Source: Populus alba (taxonomy: Eukaryota; Streptophyta; Magnoliopsida; Malpighiales; Salicaceae). Taken from it: a DNA stretch of 64,000 nt. The position numbers were made by a program, and so were the translations under genes. Of the stretch, positions 12,300-24,085 are shown piece after piece. The notes beneath the pieces are model-generated. The model did no database searches. It was not told the DNA's origin and saw only the letters and a program-made list of their open reading frames with translations. Numbering within the stretch: the first letter of the stretch is position 1; each line of letters starts with the position of its first letter. The stretch is from positions 291,493 to 355,492 of the forward strand of contig NC_133287.1 of assembly GCF_005239225.2 (NCBI RefSeq). Direction: 5' to 3'.

Positions 12300-12910
12300 A
12301 GAATTGATAATGTTTAAGATCTTTGGGACTGATATGCTTGTCAAACTCATGTTATTTTGAACTGAACTGACTGTCAAATTCAAGCACCTTAAACTTAATT
12401 GTCTGTCGAGTCTGGATACCTTACGTCTAGTATGTATGCTATACCCACATTACTTTGAACCTAGTTATCCATCAAGTTCAGACATTTTAGGTACCACTAT
12501 TTACCAGATTCACATTGTTCTGATTTTGGCTAATTACCAAGTCTATATATATCTTGAATTTGGCTACCACAAAGTTCAAGTATATTGAATTTGATATATT
12601 TGTCAGACATTATATTATTTTAAACTTAGCTGACTGCTAGGTTAACATATTTTGGACTTGGCTAATTATCAAGTCCGGGTATATTAGATCTAATATGTTT
12701 GTTAGATTTATGTTATTTTGAATTTGGTTAATTGTCATATTCATGCACTTTGAACTTAAATGACTGTCAAGTTCATACAATTTGAACTTAATTGTATATT
12801 AAATTTAGATATCTTGAGTTTGTTATTTTTATCAAACTTATATTATTATGGAATAATTATGTAATTAATTATCAAGTTCAAATATTTTAGATATAATATA
12901 TAATATTATT
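12300..12910. repeat. Degenerate minisatellite, about 33-bp unit with about 98-bp higher-order period
   Basis: About 17 units of 32-34 bases can be laid out by eye, each with a form of TTTGAACTTGGCTAACTGTC followed by AAGTTCA. Units fall into types. The type with TTAGATCTAATATGTTTGT recurs near 12325, 12425, 12590 and 12685, mostly three units apart, so an older three-unit (about 98-bp) block seems to have been amplified. Heavily mutated and non-coding. Confidence 0.75.
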
Positions 12911-12955
12911 GTAAATTTAACTAAACATTAAATCCAAACCATGTTCACATAGCTA

Positions 12956-13160
12956 GGGTGTTTGGCATTGAGGTTGAAACTGCTTTTCGGAAAATTTCAA
13001 TTTTTTTTTTTGCTAAAATTGAGTGCGGTTTGTACTTTTTGGATCGTTTTGATGTGCTGATATCAAAAATAATTTTTAAAAAATAAAAAAACATTATTTG
13101 CATGCTTTTCGGTACGAAAAGTTATTTGAAAAGCAACCGCTATCACACTCTCAAACACCC
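12956..13160. mobile_element. MITE, 205 bp, GGGTGTTTG termini
   Basis: Starts GGGTGTTTGG and ends CAAACACCC, a 9-bp perfect terminal inverted repeat. Further subterminal pairing occurs between GCTTTTC and GAAAAGC. No clear target duplication is visible, so the superfamily is not assigned. Related remnants lie at 9410-9600 and 38236-38440. Confidence 0.75.
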
Positions 13161-14631
13161 TTGAATCGTCAAACATTTTTGTTTTAAAAATATTTAAAAT
13201 AAAAATTTTAATAAAAAATTTACTGGTCAAAGCCTATGAGGTGATGGGCACCCAATTTCTTTTTGTAATACAACCATACAAGTGTTGTGGTGAGGGATAT
13301 GGCTTTCAAAGTGATCAGATTGGAGATGGGATAGATAAAAAAAGAAGTTCAGAACAGACTATCAATAGAAGATCCTTTGGCCTTTGATGCTCTCTGCTCG
13401 GTTCTGCTTTAACATGCTCCTCGTTTCTTTTCTTTTTCTTTCTTTTTTGGTTCTTTTGAAATGTGCAATGCAAGGAGGAAGAGAGAGAGAGAGAGACTGT
13501 AGTCACGGATAGACGCAGACTGATGGGAGATTCAAAGCAGAGAGCCTGGAAAGTGACGATTGGTTGATTGATGTAAGTGAAGGGTCTCTTGATAAGGCTA
13601 AATCGTATGCCATTTCCCTCTGCTCTCCCTTCTAATCTAATCTAATATATCTCTGTCAAAGACAGACAGACAATAATATCAATAGATTGTGAGAAGCTCG
13701 GTAAGCAGATCAGTCAATCGGAGATGGGACAATCCACCTCACACAACAGCCGGCCAGTTAGCATGTCATTTGATATAGCCACAGCCGCTTTTTGCAACTC
13801 GAGGAGAAGGCCATTTTTTGTGTGCCTCCCCTTGGTGCATGTACCTTACCCAAAAGCATCCCAATACACTAATAAGAGTCTAAGACTTAAATGAATGAAA
13901 GCACCGTGACCGGAGAAGAAAAGATGTGAAAGCGGGCAGGTGTGTCTTCCCGGTGCTACAGGCTGCCTTTTATATCGAGTCTCTCGCTGGAAGAAACATC
14001 TGAGCTGCACATCTAAAGCTCAAGGCGAAGCTTGTTTATGTCATCACTCCGTGCTGTTGCCCTGCCCATTCAAAGATGGACCAGTTTTCCTTTTCCACTA
14101 AAAGGCCCATTCAAAAATAAAGTCATTTGGACCACCTCCTTTCGTAGCAAAACCCTCTTCGTCTTTCCAGATGGCTAATGGAATCTTCAAAGGCAAAGTA
14201 GCCACCGAAACCAATAATTGGATCAAATATCAGCAACCTCTCCTCTCCTCTCCTCCCCTCCTCTAGAGGGAAAAAGAGATAGCGAAAGGTAAGGAGAGAG
14301 TCAAGTTTTGAGCTCCCAAAAAGAGTTAACCTTTATATTTATTACGTAACCGCCCTCGCAATCCTTCTCCATTCACTGCTGGTAGACATAAATAGCCCCA
14401 AACCGCGTTCAAAACCAAACCTTCAAAAGCCCATCATTCCCCTCTCTCTCTACATTTGTTTTAATAAAAATAATAATAGGAGGCAGAGAGAGAGAGAGAG
14501 AGAGAGACGAGAGAATTTTATTTTCCTTTTCCTTTTCCTTTTCCTTTTCAATTGGCTAATTGTACAAGAAAGGAAAGGATAGGAGAAGGATTACTACTAG
14601 TAGTAGATCCGGCACCGGTTTGAAAGTAATA
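13161..14631. other. Upstream region of the EAR-motif gene
   Basis: No gene seen. Pyrimidine- and purine-rich tracts increase towards the gene: CT-rich at 14230-14262, (GA)n at 14484-14507 and (CCTTTT)n at 14523-14548. The last two are probably in the 5' leader. Confidence 0.5.
14484..14507. repeat. GA microsatellite before the EAR-motif gene
   Basis: About 12 GA units roughly 130 bases before the ATG. GAGA tracts of this kind are known binding sites of plant BPC/GAGA-binding proteins. A role here is inference only. Confidence 0.85.
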
Positions 14632-17600
14632 ATGGAAGGAGTCGGGGCACGGCTGGGGAGGTCTTCCACTCGCTACGGGCCGGCCACGGTGTTCAGTGGG
14701 CCGGTGAGGAAGTGGAAGAAGAGATGGGTCCATGTCAACCCATCATCCAACCACAACAGCTTTCACTCTCATCACCATAACGCTACTACTAATGCTGCTG
14801 CTGCTTCTTCTTCAGCCGCTAATCATTCGAGCTCTTCTAACGGTAATAACGGCTCCCATCTATTGCTTTACAAGTGGACCCCTTTGTCTCAATCCAACGG
14901 TTCATCCTCTACTACTAACCACTTCAACGGTAATAATATTAATACTACTAACGAAAATGCTAATCTCTCCAATGGCGACGTCACCGAGGAGCCTCCCAGG
15001 CGTAAATTCAAATACATCCCGGTATTGTTTTTCGTTTTCTTTTCTTTGGTTCAATTGGATTCATTGTTTTTTTTCTTTTTAGGATCTTGGTTTTAAAGAT
15101 TACATGGGATTTTGTGGAATTAGGTTGCCTGATTTAGATCTGGATCCTGGATGAACAGTGCCTTTTGTTTTCTCAGTAAAACCCTAGCCTAACAAATAGA
15201 GGAATTCTGGAGAAAATACTTAACGGATTTTGTTAGATTGTCAGGATTTTACGAGGGCTTTTTGAAAGTTTTTGTTTTTCTTGATTGCATTGATGTTTAT
15301 TTGAGAAAAGCGAACTAAAATAACAAGTGCCAATGGCGATTCAGGCTTGCACAAGGGACGGATTGGGCTAGATACTGAAAAAGATTGCAAGTCCAGTAGG
15401 ATTTCAAAGCTATAATTCTCAGTCACCCTAGGACATTGTGGACTTGGTACCGAAAGACTGCCTCACTGGTAGTATTTGTAGATTGTGATGTAGACACTCT
15501 AACTTTATGACATCTTTTTCAAGTTTACTTTAATTTGCTTTTTGGCTACCTTCTAGAGTTTTCAGACATGTAATTGGGTAGGTATAGATTCCTTCCTCAT
15601 TCTATTGGCAATATAACAAATATTCCATTTCGTGGGTTTTCCCTGATCCCAAAAGGTTTTCCTAAGTTAATTACGAGGAAAATGACATTGTTGGATAGTG
15701 TCAATTACACTACAGGTAGTTACAGCTATAAAGCCTTTCAAGGATGCAATTGGTACAAGAAAACTTGCATGAGTTTTACACCTGTAAAGCACAATACGTT
15801 TGGTTATGTGGTAATCAGTGTAGTTATATCAGTCAAATACACAGAACATGGAATGATGTTCAGCTGAAATGAATGAGAGAACACAACCGTGTTTATGCTA
15901 ATCGTCTATGGTTTTCATTTTTCACTAGCTTATGCCTGGTTGACTAGCACAAACAAAAGGTAAACTAGAGATTCAGTGATGGTTCAAAGTAAGGCGTCGG
16001 TGGATGCACCCGTGGCTCAATTAGAACTTGGGTTGGCCCGAATTGCTAGCATAAATGTCAATTAACTTTAGGATATTTTCCTTCAGTTCAATGTGTCTGG
16101 TACGCATGCCCTTGTTAAAGTTAATTGGCAGTTAGCTGTCTTAGCTTGATTTATTTGAATGGTAATAAGGACAGAGCTATTGATTTAGCAATGCAAATGC
16201 TGTTTTTTGGAAAATACAGTTATCGTGCATCAAATCCTCTATAAGTCTAATTATTCTCATGTTCAATGAGGCTTCAGAAATTGGAATGCCCTTGTAGCAA
16301 TCAACGAAAGGCTTTATTGGAGAGATTTTTAGAGCCTCTTTGCTTGTCCTTATTGAATACAATTGTTCTTTATCCTCAAGAATAGAGAAAGTGAGAAACT
16401 AAAGCTTGTAAATGATATGATATAGCGTGCCTACAATTGTTGTGGGTTCAGTGTGAAAGAAATGCTGTAGAATTACTAAATCACAAGGCAGTAGCAAAGT
16501 TTTGTGAGGCTGTCTGTATACTGGCTACTCTCATTGCAATGTGAAGCTAATGACATCTACCCATTGGTTTTTTGGTTGTTCTGCAACTCAATATTATAGC
16601 AAGCCAATATCCTGAAAGCTGTCTTGTTAGTCTAAGTCGAGTGCAGTAGATCATTATTGGATTGTCAAGATGTACACATGACATTTATATATCTTACATT
16701 GCGGGCTTTAAAATCTCTGGGTGCTATGAGTGATGTCCTACATCATATGTCTAGGGTTACAAAACAATGCATCTAGTTATAAACAAGTGCTGTGGTCACC
16801 ATTCATCTAGCTTTGGAAGACATGGTGCTTCATTGTGGCATGAAGATGGTACTGCCACACATTTTGAAACAGTTGCGTGGACAAAATTCTTGTATAGTTT
16901 TCCTTTTATTCTATTTGTCACACACTATTAACATGTCGGTGTGTTCAATGCACACAAGGAGAGTGGTTTTTAATTATTCGGTGATTGGTTGAACTATGGG
17001 CCAAGCAGTAATTTTATTGAAGTTGCTGTTGATAGAGAGACATTGAAATGAAATTGTGATTGGAGAGCGCAAGATTTGGAGACTTTTTTTCCTGGTACAA
17101 TTTTTTCTTAATTGACTGAAAAAAAAAAAAAAAAAAACGAGAGGCTGTCTGGTACCTTCAAATGGTGGCAAGTCAGTGGTGATAATCTTTTCTTAGTTCC
17201 TTGTGTAAACATGAGTATGCTGCTGTAATACTTGACTTAAAGCTAAATGAAATAGTATAGTAAAAGCTTTTCCAGGTAGGGGCTTTTTATGGAAGCTCAT
17301 AGATCTTCACGTATGGGACCATGGATTTCCATTGTGTTATGGTGGAAGAGCTTTTGGAGATTGTGAACTGTCTAGGAAACAGACAGGATTGTGTACCTAA
17401 AGCATTACTTTGGGTTCTATTGTAAGAGCAAAACAAACGAGTGTGCAAAGTAAATTTTTGGGTTACACATTTTTGGTGTACTGGACAGTTTTTGCTAATG
17501 AAGATGAAATCTTAAATTTCATCAGTCATTGATTTTGGTTATATTCCATGTGGTGTTGTTTTTTCAATAAATTTGGCACTTGTTTTTTCATGAATTATAA

Positions 17601-18176
17601 TTTCTTTCAATTCTACTTTGCTTTTGTCTTGTTAACTAAGCTCATTGTCTGTTATTTGGCCTGTCTGACTATGCAGGTTGATTTGCTAGAGAGACAGAAA
17701 AAAGAGGCTGAAGAACAAGAGGCATCAGAAAAGTTTGACGATGAATCGAAACCAAGTGATACTGATCCTAATGCTGCGGAGCCAGTTTCTAAGAGTGACA
17801 GTGCCGATGAAAAACCTGACATCAATGATGTACCCATGGAAGAAAATCAGGTGAATGGTTAATGAATTTATTTTCTAATTTACCATCCATATAGGGTGTC
17901 TTGTTTGAAAAGTCCATAAATTCCACATGGCCTAATTGGACACCCACAATTCACTTCTTAGCTTTCCAAAAGCAAGCATACTCGGTATGCTGTTACTCCA
18001 CAATGTACAGAAGTATTGTGTGAGGAATGTGATAGAATGTTCTCATTTGAAGTTCTTATCGCAAGTTTCCATCTAATTTTGGCTTGAACACACTTCAATC
18101 TCAGGATGGTAATCAGGTGGTACGACAAGACCTGAATGAAAGCACTTTGGATTTGAGTCTAGGCCTGCTCTCTTGA
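14632..18176 (+). CDS. Plant-specific protein of unknown function ending in an EAR-type LxLxL motif
   Basis: Three exons, 14632-15021, 17677-17850 and 18105-18176, all phase 0, give 211 aa. I do not recognise a named family. The basic N-terminus (RYGPATVFSGPVRKWKKRWV) looks conserved and nucleic-acid-friendly. It is followed by a low-complexity His/Asn/Ser linker, then LLLYKWTPLSQ, then RRKFKYIPVDLLERQKKEAE. The end is acidic and Ser-rich. The last exon finishes with LDLSLGL at residues 203-209, an EAR-type repression motif (LxLxL) known to bind TOPLESS-class corepressors. A nuclear repressor or adaptor role is an inference. Intron 1 is 2.6 kb and holds no other gene. If the exon 2 donor is skipped the frame ends two codons later (VNG), losing the EAR motif. 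Confidence 0.85.
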
Positions 18177-20028
18177 TGGTGACTGATTCAAAAGACCTGT
18201 CCAGAGATGGGCAGTTGAAAAGAGTGAAATCGAATGGTGTTGATAAATTGCGGAACCATTTCTTAAGATTATTGACATATAGGATTTTTACCAAATGGTG
18301 TATTTTGTTGCGAAATCGGAGACAATTTTCCCTATGATCTATTTGCCCGCCAGTTACTGAGGGCAAGGGTGTGAGTGGCAAATGCATTAACTTTTAGTTC
18401 GTTTGAAGACCTGTACTGAGCTGATTGCATCTTGTAAGATGACGACATCTATTTTTTTAATTATTGAACAATTGATTTTCCCCCTTCTTTTTTTCTGGTA
18501 TTCTTGAAATGTCATTTGAGACTTGTGGTTTTGTATGCCCAAAGGCAAAACGATAGTTGATTGAATCTTCTGTTCCAAACATAATGTTAATGAATACTTT
18601 TTCTAAACTTGAAAGTGATGTTAGGATTGATCTATGAACCTGGTGGTTTCTGGTTTCTAGACCAACCACCATGAATCTCATCCGTGTAGCTGCTTGGTTT
18701 AAACTTGGATTGATGCAGGCAGGACTGATGTGCGCACAGGCGGTCTAAATTTAAGGAAAAGCTACTGGTGGATCTTTATTACATTTCTACTGCTATAGAT
18801 CTAGTTCATGACTGTATAGTATCTCTTTCTTGTTATTGATGAATCGGTGCATGAGCCAATGATACTAGGGAGGGAAGAGTAAGAGTTAGGTGGTAAAGAG
18901 TTGAGTTGAGTTGAGAGGTTTTTTCTATTAATTTCATCTGTTTTTCTTCTTCTTTTAATTTCATGGATGTATTAAATTCAACGATTTTAATTACAAAAAC
19001 ATGAAGGGGGCAGGAGATGATCTCAACCCGTTTTTATTATTGGCAAGGCATGTTAGATAGAAGATGATTGAACCTATGCGACCCCAGGGACACCAAAAAT
19101 TGAACGATTGAAGAGCAATTTACAAAGTAGGATTTTACAGTTGCTCAAACTAGCAAGAACTGCAAATTATTCACTCGAAAGGAAATAACCAACAGATAGC
19201 ACTTGTGGTTATCATGGCTTTAAAAAGCACTACGAAATCTTCTTCCCCTTACCAATCACAGCTAAACCATCCAAAGCCTTGCGAGAAGGCAGAGTGGCTT
19301 CATTACAGGAGATTCAAAGTATGATTATTCCTTCGCAACCGCAGCTTCTGCCTTAGAAAAGTAATCATGCCTGGAGATGTAGAAGTGCTTATAAATCTTT
19401 AATGACAATAGCTAAAATGATTCATTAATTAAAGAATTCAAGCTCTGCTTCCTGTATTTTTCTACTGATTTGGAACATGCTTGTTGCTCCCATAGAAAGA
19501 TTTACAGCACAAGATTTGATCACAAAAGATATAGAAATGGAAGTGGGAAATTAAAGACGAGCCACAATTTTTCAATTACGAAACACAAGTGATGGTATTA
19601 TTCCTAGGAGATGAGAGGAGCTTGAATGGTGCAATCTGGTGCCTTGCCCAACTTATCTCTCATCTTTCCAATGTTGAAAGGAAAAGAGGAAGAGAAGAAA
19701 TATATTGCCGCATTGCTTGCCTTCCCTGTTCAATGGCCTACCCATACCTGCCGGCCGACTTCATCTCGTCTAGAGTAGACAGCAGTCATCAGCGCTTCCT
19801 CCTTTTCCTTTTCCTTTTCCTTCCCATGGCCCAACCAATTAAACAACATTTACATAATACCCTTAGCCGACGTCGTTTATGAGTTTCCTATAAATATAAA
19901 TAAAGCAGGCTATTTTATCAATCTGCGGGCCCCTCCTTCTAGAGAGAGACCAGAGGAAGAGGGAGAGAAAGGAGGACATAAAAAAAGAAGCGAGGAGTGG
20001 ACTATCTATCGCAAGGGAGCACACAGCA
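18177..20028. other. 3' UTR and intergenic DNA before MED11
   Basis: The 3' UTR of the EAR-motif gene probably covers the first several hundred bases. No gene seen. A CT-rich block (CCTTTT repeats, 19797-19824) and a purine-rich leader (19936-19990) lie just before the MED11 start. Confidence 0.5.
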
Positions 20029-20577
20029 ATGGATTCCCAGACGCAAAACACATCTCTGCAGCGCCTTCAAAACGTCGAAAAGGTAATTTATTTGTTTAAT
20101 TGATTTGAAGACTTGAAATCTGGTTAGCAGAGATTAGTTATTTGTTTTGGATGGGGTCAACAGACGGTGGTTAGGGTTTTGGAGGTAGCAGGAGGAGTAA
20201 TGGATGAGCTTTCAAATCCAACAGGTCCTCGAAAAGAATTCATCAACAATCATTGCCGTGACTTCATGCAAATGATCAAGGTCTAACCCCTTCTTCCTCT
20301 TTTTTTTTTTTTATTTGTTTTCTTTCAATTATTATAATTTAATTGCTGTAACGAGCAGGATATTCAGTTTACTTTGAGGAATGAAATAAAAAGTGCTTGT
20401 GAGTATCGTCCCTTCGAGAAGAGTGATTACACTTGTAGAATCTCTAATGAAATCTGTCTCAGCAAATTGGAACACACCCTTTCTCAATTGGATCTCATCA
20501 CCCAAACTATCATTCCTCAATACCACCATGCCCATGATTCTACTGCTTCTTCTGCTTCCTCTCCCATGGAGTTCTAG
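20029..20577 (+). CDS. MED11: Mediator complex subunit 11
   Basis: A head-module subunit of the Mediator coactivator of RNA polymerase II, pairing with MED22 as a helical bundle. Three exons, 20029-20082, 20164-20280 and 20359-20577, all phase 0, give 129 aa, slightly longer than the remembered Arabidopsis protein. It starts MDSQTQNTSLQRLQNVEK. Further family blocks are VVRVLEVAGGVMDEL, CRDFMQMIKDIQ and IKSACEYRPFEKSDY. The C-terminal extension is Ser/Ala-rich. The 3' UTR may contain an intron: GTACTC follows the stop and CAG at 20645 is a possible acceptor. The gene is small and compact, with introns under 90 bases. Confidence 0.95.
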
Positions 20578-22885
20578 GTACTCTCTATCTCCCTGGGCTC
20601 TCACCTTTACTTGCTTCTTTCCCTCAATGCAATCTTTATTTTGCAGGTCTTGGAGAGGAGATTCTACTTTCTGGGTTTTCCAATATCTGTAAGCATGTGC
20701 CTTTGACTATGCTGATTGTTTCTTGATCATCAGCTACTTCACATGTGGGGTCTCAATGTTGTCAAACAATCACCCTTGTTCTTTTGTTACTGCCACCTTA
20801 TCTAAACCTCCTGTTTAAATTTTCTTCATCTATCTATCCACTTTATTGTAAGTTTTCATCTTACATATGTGCTAGCTCCTCGATAGACTAATGAACTTTT
20901 TTCATACATTGTTGGCGTGTACTCATCTATTTATCTATTCCATTTCTGATATTGATTTTTCGAGTTGCCTAAATTTTTCAAGCAAGCTCACCTTGTCTTT
21001 CCCGGTTCTTTTGGTTGTCCATTTGAATATAAGAATCATTTGTTTATACAAATAGCTAAAGAGTGTGAATTAACTAATGATGATTGTCATTCAACTATCC
21101 TTTTCTCAATATTCTCTAATACTCTATGTAGTAACTACAAATTGACGACTTTAGGACTCCCCTGCATTCAGATGTAGTTCCAGTTAAGTGTGGAGCTGCT
21201 CTGAGCTGACACGGGGGGGTAACAATGCACATGATAAAACCTTTTGCGAATCATGGGGCTAGCTGGAGATTGTTGGTGTTTGGGTTCTAAGAAAATGAGA
21301 TTGGGGATCACAATGCGGATGATGAAACCTTTTCGGTTGCAGTTATCGCTGTGCAAGAAATAGCTTTATGGCCTTGTTGCAGCCGCTGCAAATCATGGGC
21401 CGGAGATTGTTGGTGTTTGGATTTAAGAAAATGAAAGCTAGTATTTGGTGAGACAAGTTTTGTAAACCATCCAAGAGATAAGCTACGTTTGCGCTGTCAC
21501 ATGTTTGTTTCTATCAGCAGAATAGCTCTGAAACTTGCTTATATCTGCGTATTCATTTCATGGAGCAAGGTGAGCCCGTTTTGGTACCCATTTTTTCGTG
21601 TCAACACCCATTTCATGGAGCAGGGCACGCGTTACATCAAAACTCACATGGCATTTTGAAATATCAGAAGGCCCTTTTGTATGTAGGTGCGAAACCGTCT
21701 TGATAAGGTCAGTCATCCAGCCCATCTTGTAGAAAGCCAGACTCGATTGCTTGAGGCCTTTGTTGTATGGATGCATGCAGTCACTAGTTGGGTGCCTCGC
21801 TCAACCAAAAAAATGAAATGGGTACTTCTCTTCATTAGAAGGCTTAATAGTTAACATATCTCAGGGGCCTTGATAAATTGTAAACTGGTAAGAATGAACC
21901 CATAGGACTGGTTTCATTGTCGGGGCAGAGTGAGTGTGTAGCAAGAAGACCATGGCACATCGACCCAGTGAGGATCTTGCTCGGTCCACAAAAGGGTTCT
22001 AATAGCCCAAACTATTACACAACAGAGAAAAAAGAAAAAAATGGAGACACCTTTGTTGCAAGTGCATTCAGCTTTGGTTGCAGCCAGGTTGTCTCTCCAA
22101 GCTCGGTGAGTTCCTACGGCATCAATCATGAGACCGGAGTATTCTTCTCTAAAAGCTCCATGCCCTTGTCGCTTCTTCGTATGCAACCATGGTCCAAATA
22201 GCATGCTAACCATAACGGGTTTTGGACTCAACTTAACACATCTTCACCCCCTCGACGTGATGGATTCCCTCTGAATATGTGCGTTTTTTTTTAGCGAAGT
22301 GATGGAGGGTGTTTTTGTTTTGGTAGGAATAGAAAAGAAAATTTAATCATTTATGGTTATTTTTATTATATAAAAACTAATTAATCATATCATCTAAACT
22401 TTTAATTTAAACAGATTTTTATAACAATGGAAAATAATAAATTTGGAGAGAAAAATGCTTAACGGATGCAGCCGTTAAGTTTGGGTCACCATGGAAGGAC
22501 AAAAACAACACACCAGCTTCTGCTGACACTGACAACAACAAGAAAGCCGATAGAAACACCGAGGCTTGTAGCCTAACGATGACAAGGATTTTCTTGTTTT
22601 TTGCATCTTAGATTTCAAGTTTAACGTGTACGTTTGTTATTTTTTGTAATGTCTTACCTGTTTTCTGAGCTTGTAAGGATATTCAGTGAATCCAGGGATT
22701 AGTTATGATGCACGTAAGCTGACCCAAACACCACGAGTTATATAAAAAAAAAAAAAACCGATAACAATTTTTTCATGAACCCTCCTCTTGAGCACTGCTA
22801 TATTCTTCATAGCAGGTTTTTTTCCAGCCCAAAAACCCACATTTCTTCTTCCTCCTCTTGTCAAACCGTGGCTGCTTCTTGTAGC
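20578..22885. other. Intergenic, possible LINE remnant
   Basis: No intact gene. On the - strand near 22140-22230 a short stretch with FGPWLHTKKR resembles the zinc-knuckle (DUF4283-type) region of plant LINE ORF1 proteins, but it is too short to assign. The sequence at 21200-21430 contains an imperfect local duplication: GGAGATTGTTGGTGTTTGG occurs at about 21264 and 21402. Confidence 0.4.
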
Positions 22886-24085
22886 TTTGTACTATGGCTT
22901 CATGGACTGGTGACTCGGGCCCTGCCAATGTACTCATCAAGACTGTCCTATTAGCTGATAGCGTTTGTATTTTCTGGACTGATAACGGCAGAGAATCGTG
23001 GTCAATTGCTTGAGAATTAACTTAGATTGATTTTGTGAACTTGTGAGGTAGAGTATGCTAGCATTTTTTAATATTGGTTGAGGATTCACAGGGAGTGGAG
23101 AAAGCATTAGGTGAAGCTAACAAAAAGAATTAGTGTGAAGGAAATCATGAGAAGTCTATTTTAGTGCTCTGAGTTTTCAGTAATGCACAGGATTCATTGC
23201 TTTTGGAATTTGAGATTGGACTGCACATTGAATCAGCAGATAGAATGCAGCGAGTCACCTGAAACAAACCAATTTAATGGCACAATTCACTAAGAGTTTA
23301 AGAAGATCACATCGTGTGGTGCTTTATGCTGGTCCTTCCCTCTTTATTCTTTACACTGTTTGTCACAATCCATCTGTTTTGTGATTGGTCATGCCTTGTA
23401 TAATTATGTGACCGTTTGTTGTTTTTCTTACAATTTTATTAATTTCGGTGATTTAGTTAAGGAGTAACTATTTCATTTAGTTAGGGATAATTGAGGTCAG
23501 GGCTTGTTCAATTCAGCTAATCTCTGACTGGTGATCAGAATGGATTTTCTAGTTAGACAACTCGATCATTGTTGTGGGTTTGGGGTTTTATGCATTCTAA
23601 GGAATTGATTTGCTTTTTCGTGGTTCCCTCTTTATGTGGTTTTGAATAATATTTTCATAGGGCTTTATATGAGAAAATTTGCTGAACTCTATGTGAGTGC
23701 AAAATTGTTTGAAATAGCTGTTGCAAAATTAGTTTTTTGGGTGAAACAGGTTTTAACATAGTGCCCATTTATGTGGTTTATTGATTATAGAGTTTCAGAT
23801 CATATTAATCTTCCTAATTTCCTTATTTTGGGTGTCTTCTTTTGGTTGCTTAATGTACCCTTCCCCCCTTCTTTTCAAAATTTTTTAATTTTAATTCATA
23901 TATACCCATAGATGAGCTCATCATTGTGTATGCAACCTTACAAGTAGTTCATTTTAACAGTGAGATATTTTCAAATTTCTTGCTTCATGCAACCCATTTC
24001 TCTACTAAGCAGTCCGTGGCTTGTCCTTGTAGATGGCGCTAAAATGCCATCTTGGTTTGAGGTCCATGAGATACCTGTGACAGCA
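22886..24085 (+). pseudogene. Relic of a SOBER1-like acyl-protein thioesterase gene
   Basis: Two exon remnants of an alpha/beta-hydrolase of the acyl-protein thioesterase/carboxylesterase (SOBER1-like) family. The first, 22886-22965, reads FVLWLHGL, then after a one-base loss DSGPAN..IKT, matching the family block LHGLGDSGPAN-x-x-IKT. The second, ending at 24085, reads DGAKMPSWFEVHEIPVTA and is followed by GTAAGT, as at the exon border in intact genes. The catalytic Ser motif (GFSQGG) and the Asp/His regions are absent. Intron borders are kept, so this came from a DNA-level copy, not a retrocopy. No function expected. Confidence 0.7.

Noticed and set aside
21914..22231. 105-codon - strand frame with FGPWLHTKKR
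   Set aside because: Possible LINE ORF1 remnant, but the match is too short to annotate as an element.
22893..23012. 39-codon small ORF starting MASWTGDSGPAN
   Set aside because: It is the frame-shifted first exon of the thioesterase relic, not a new small gene.
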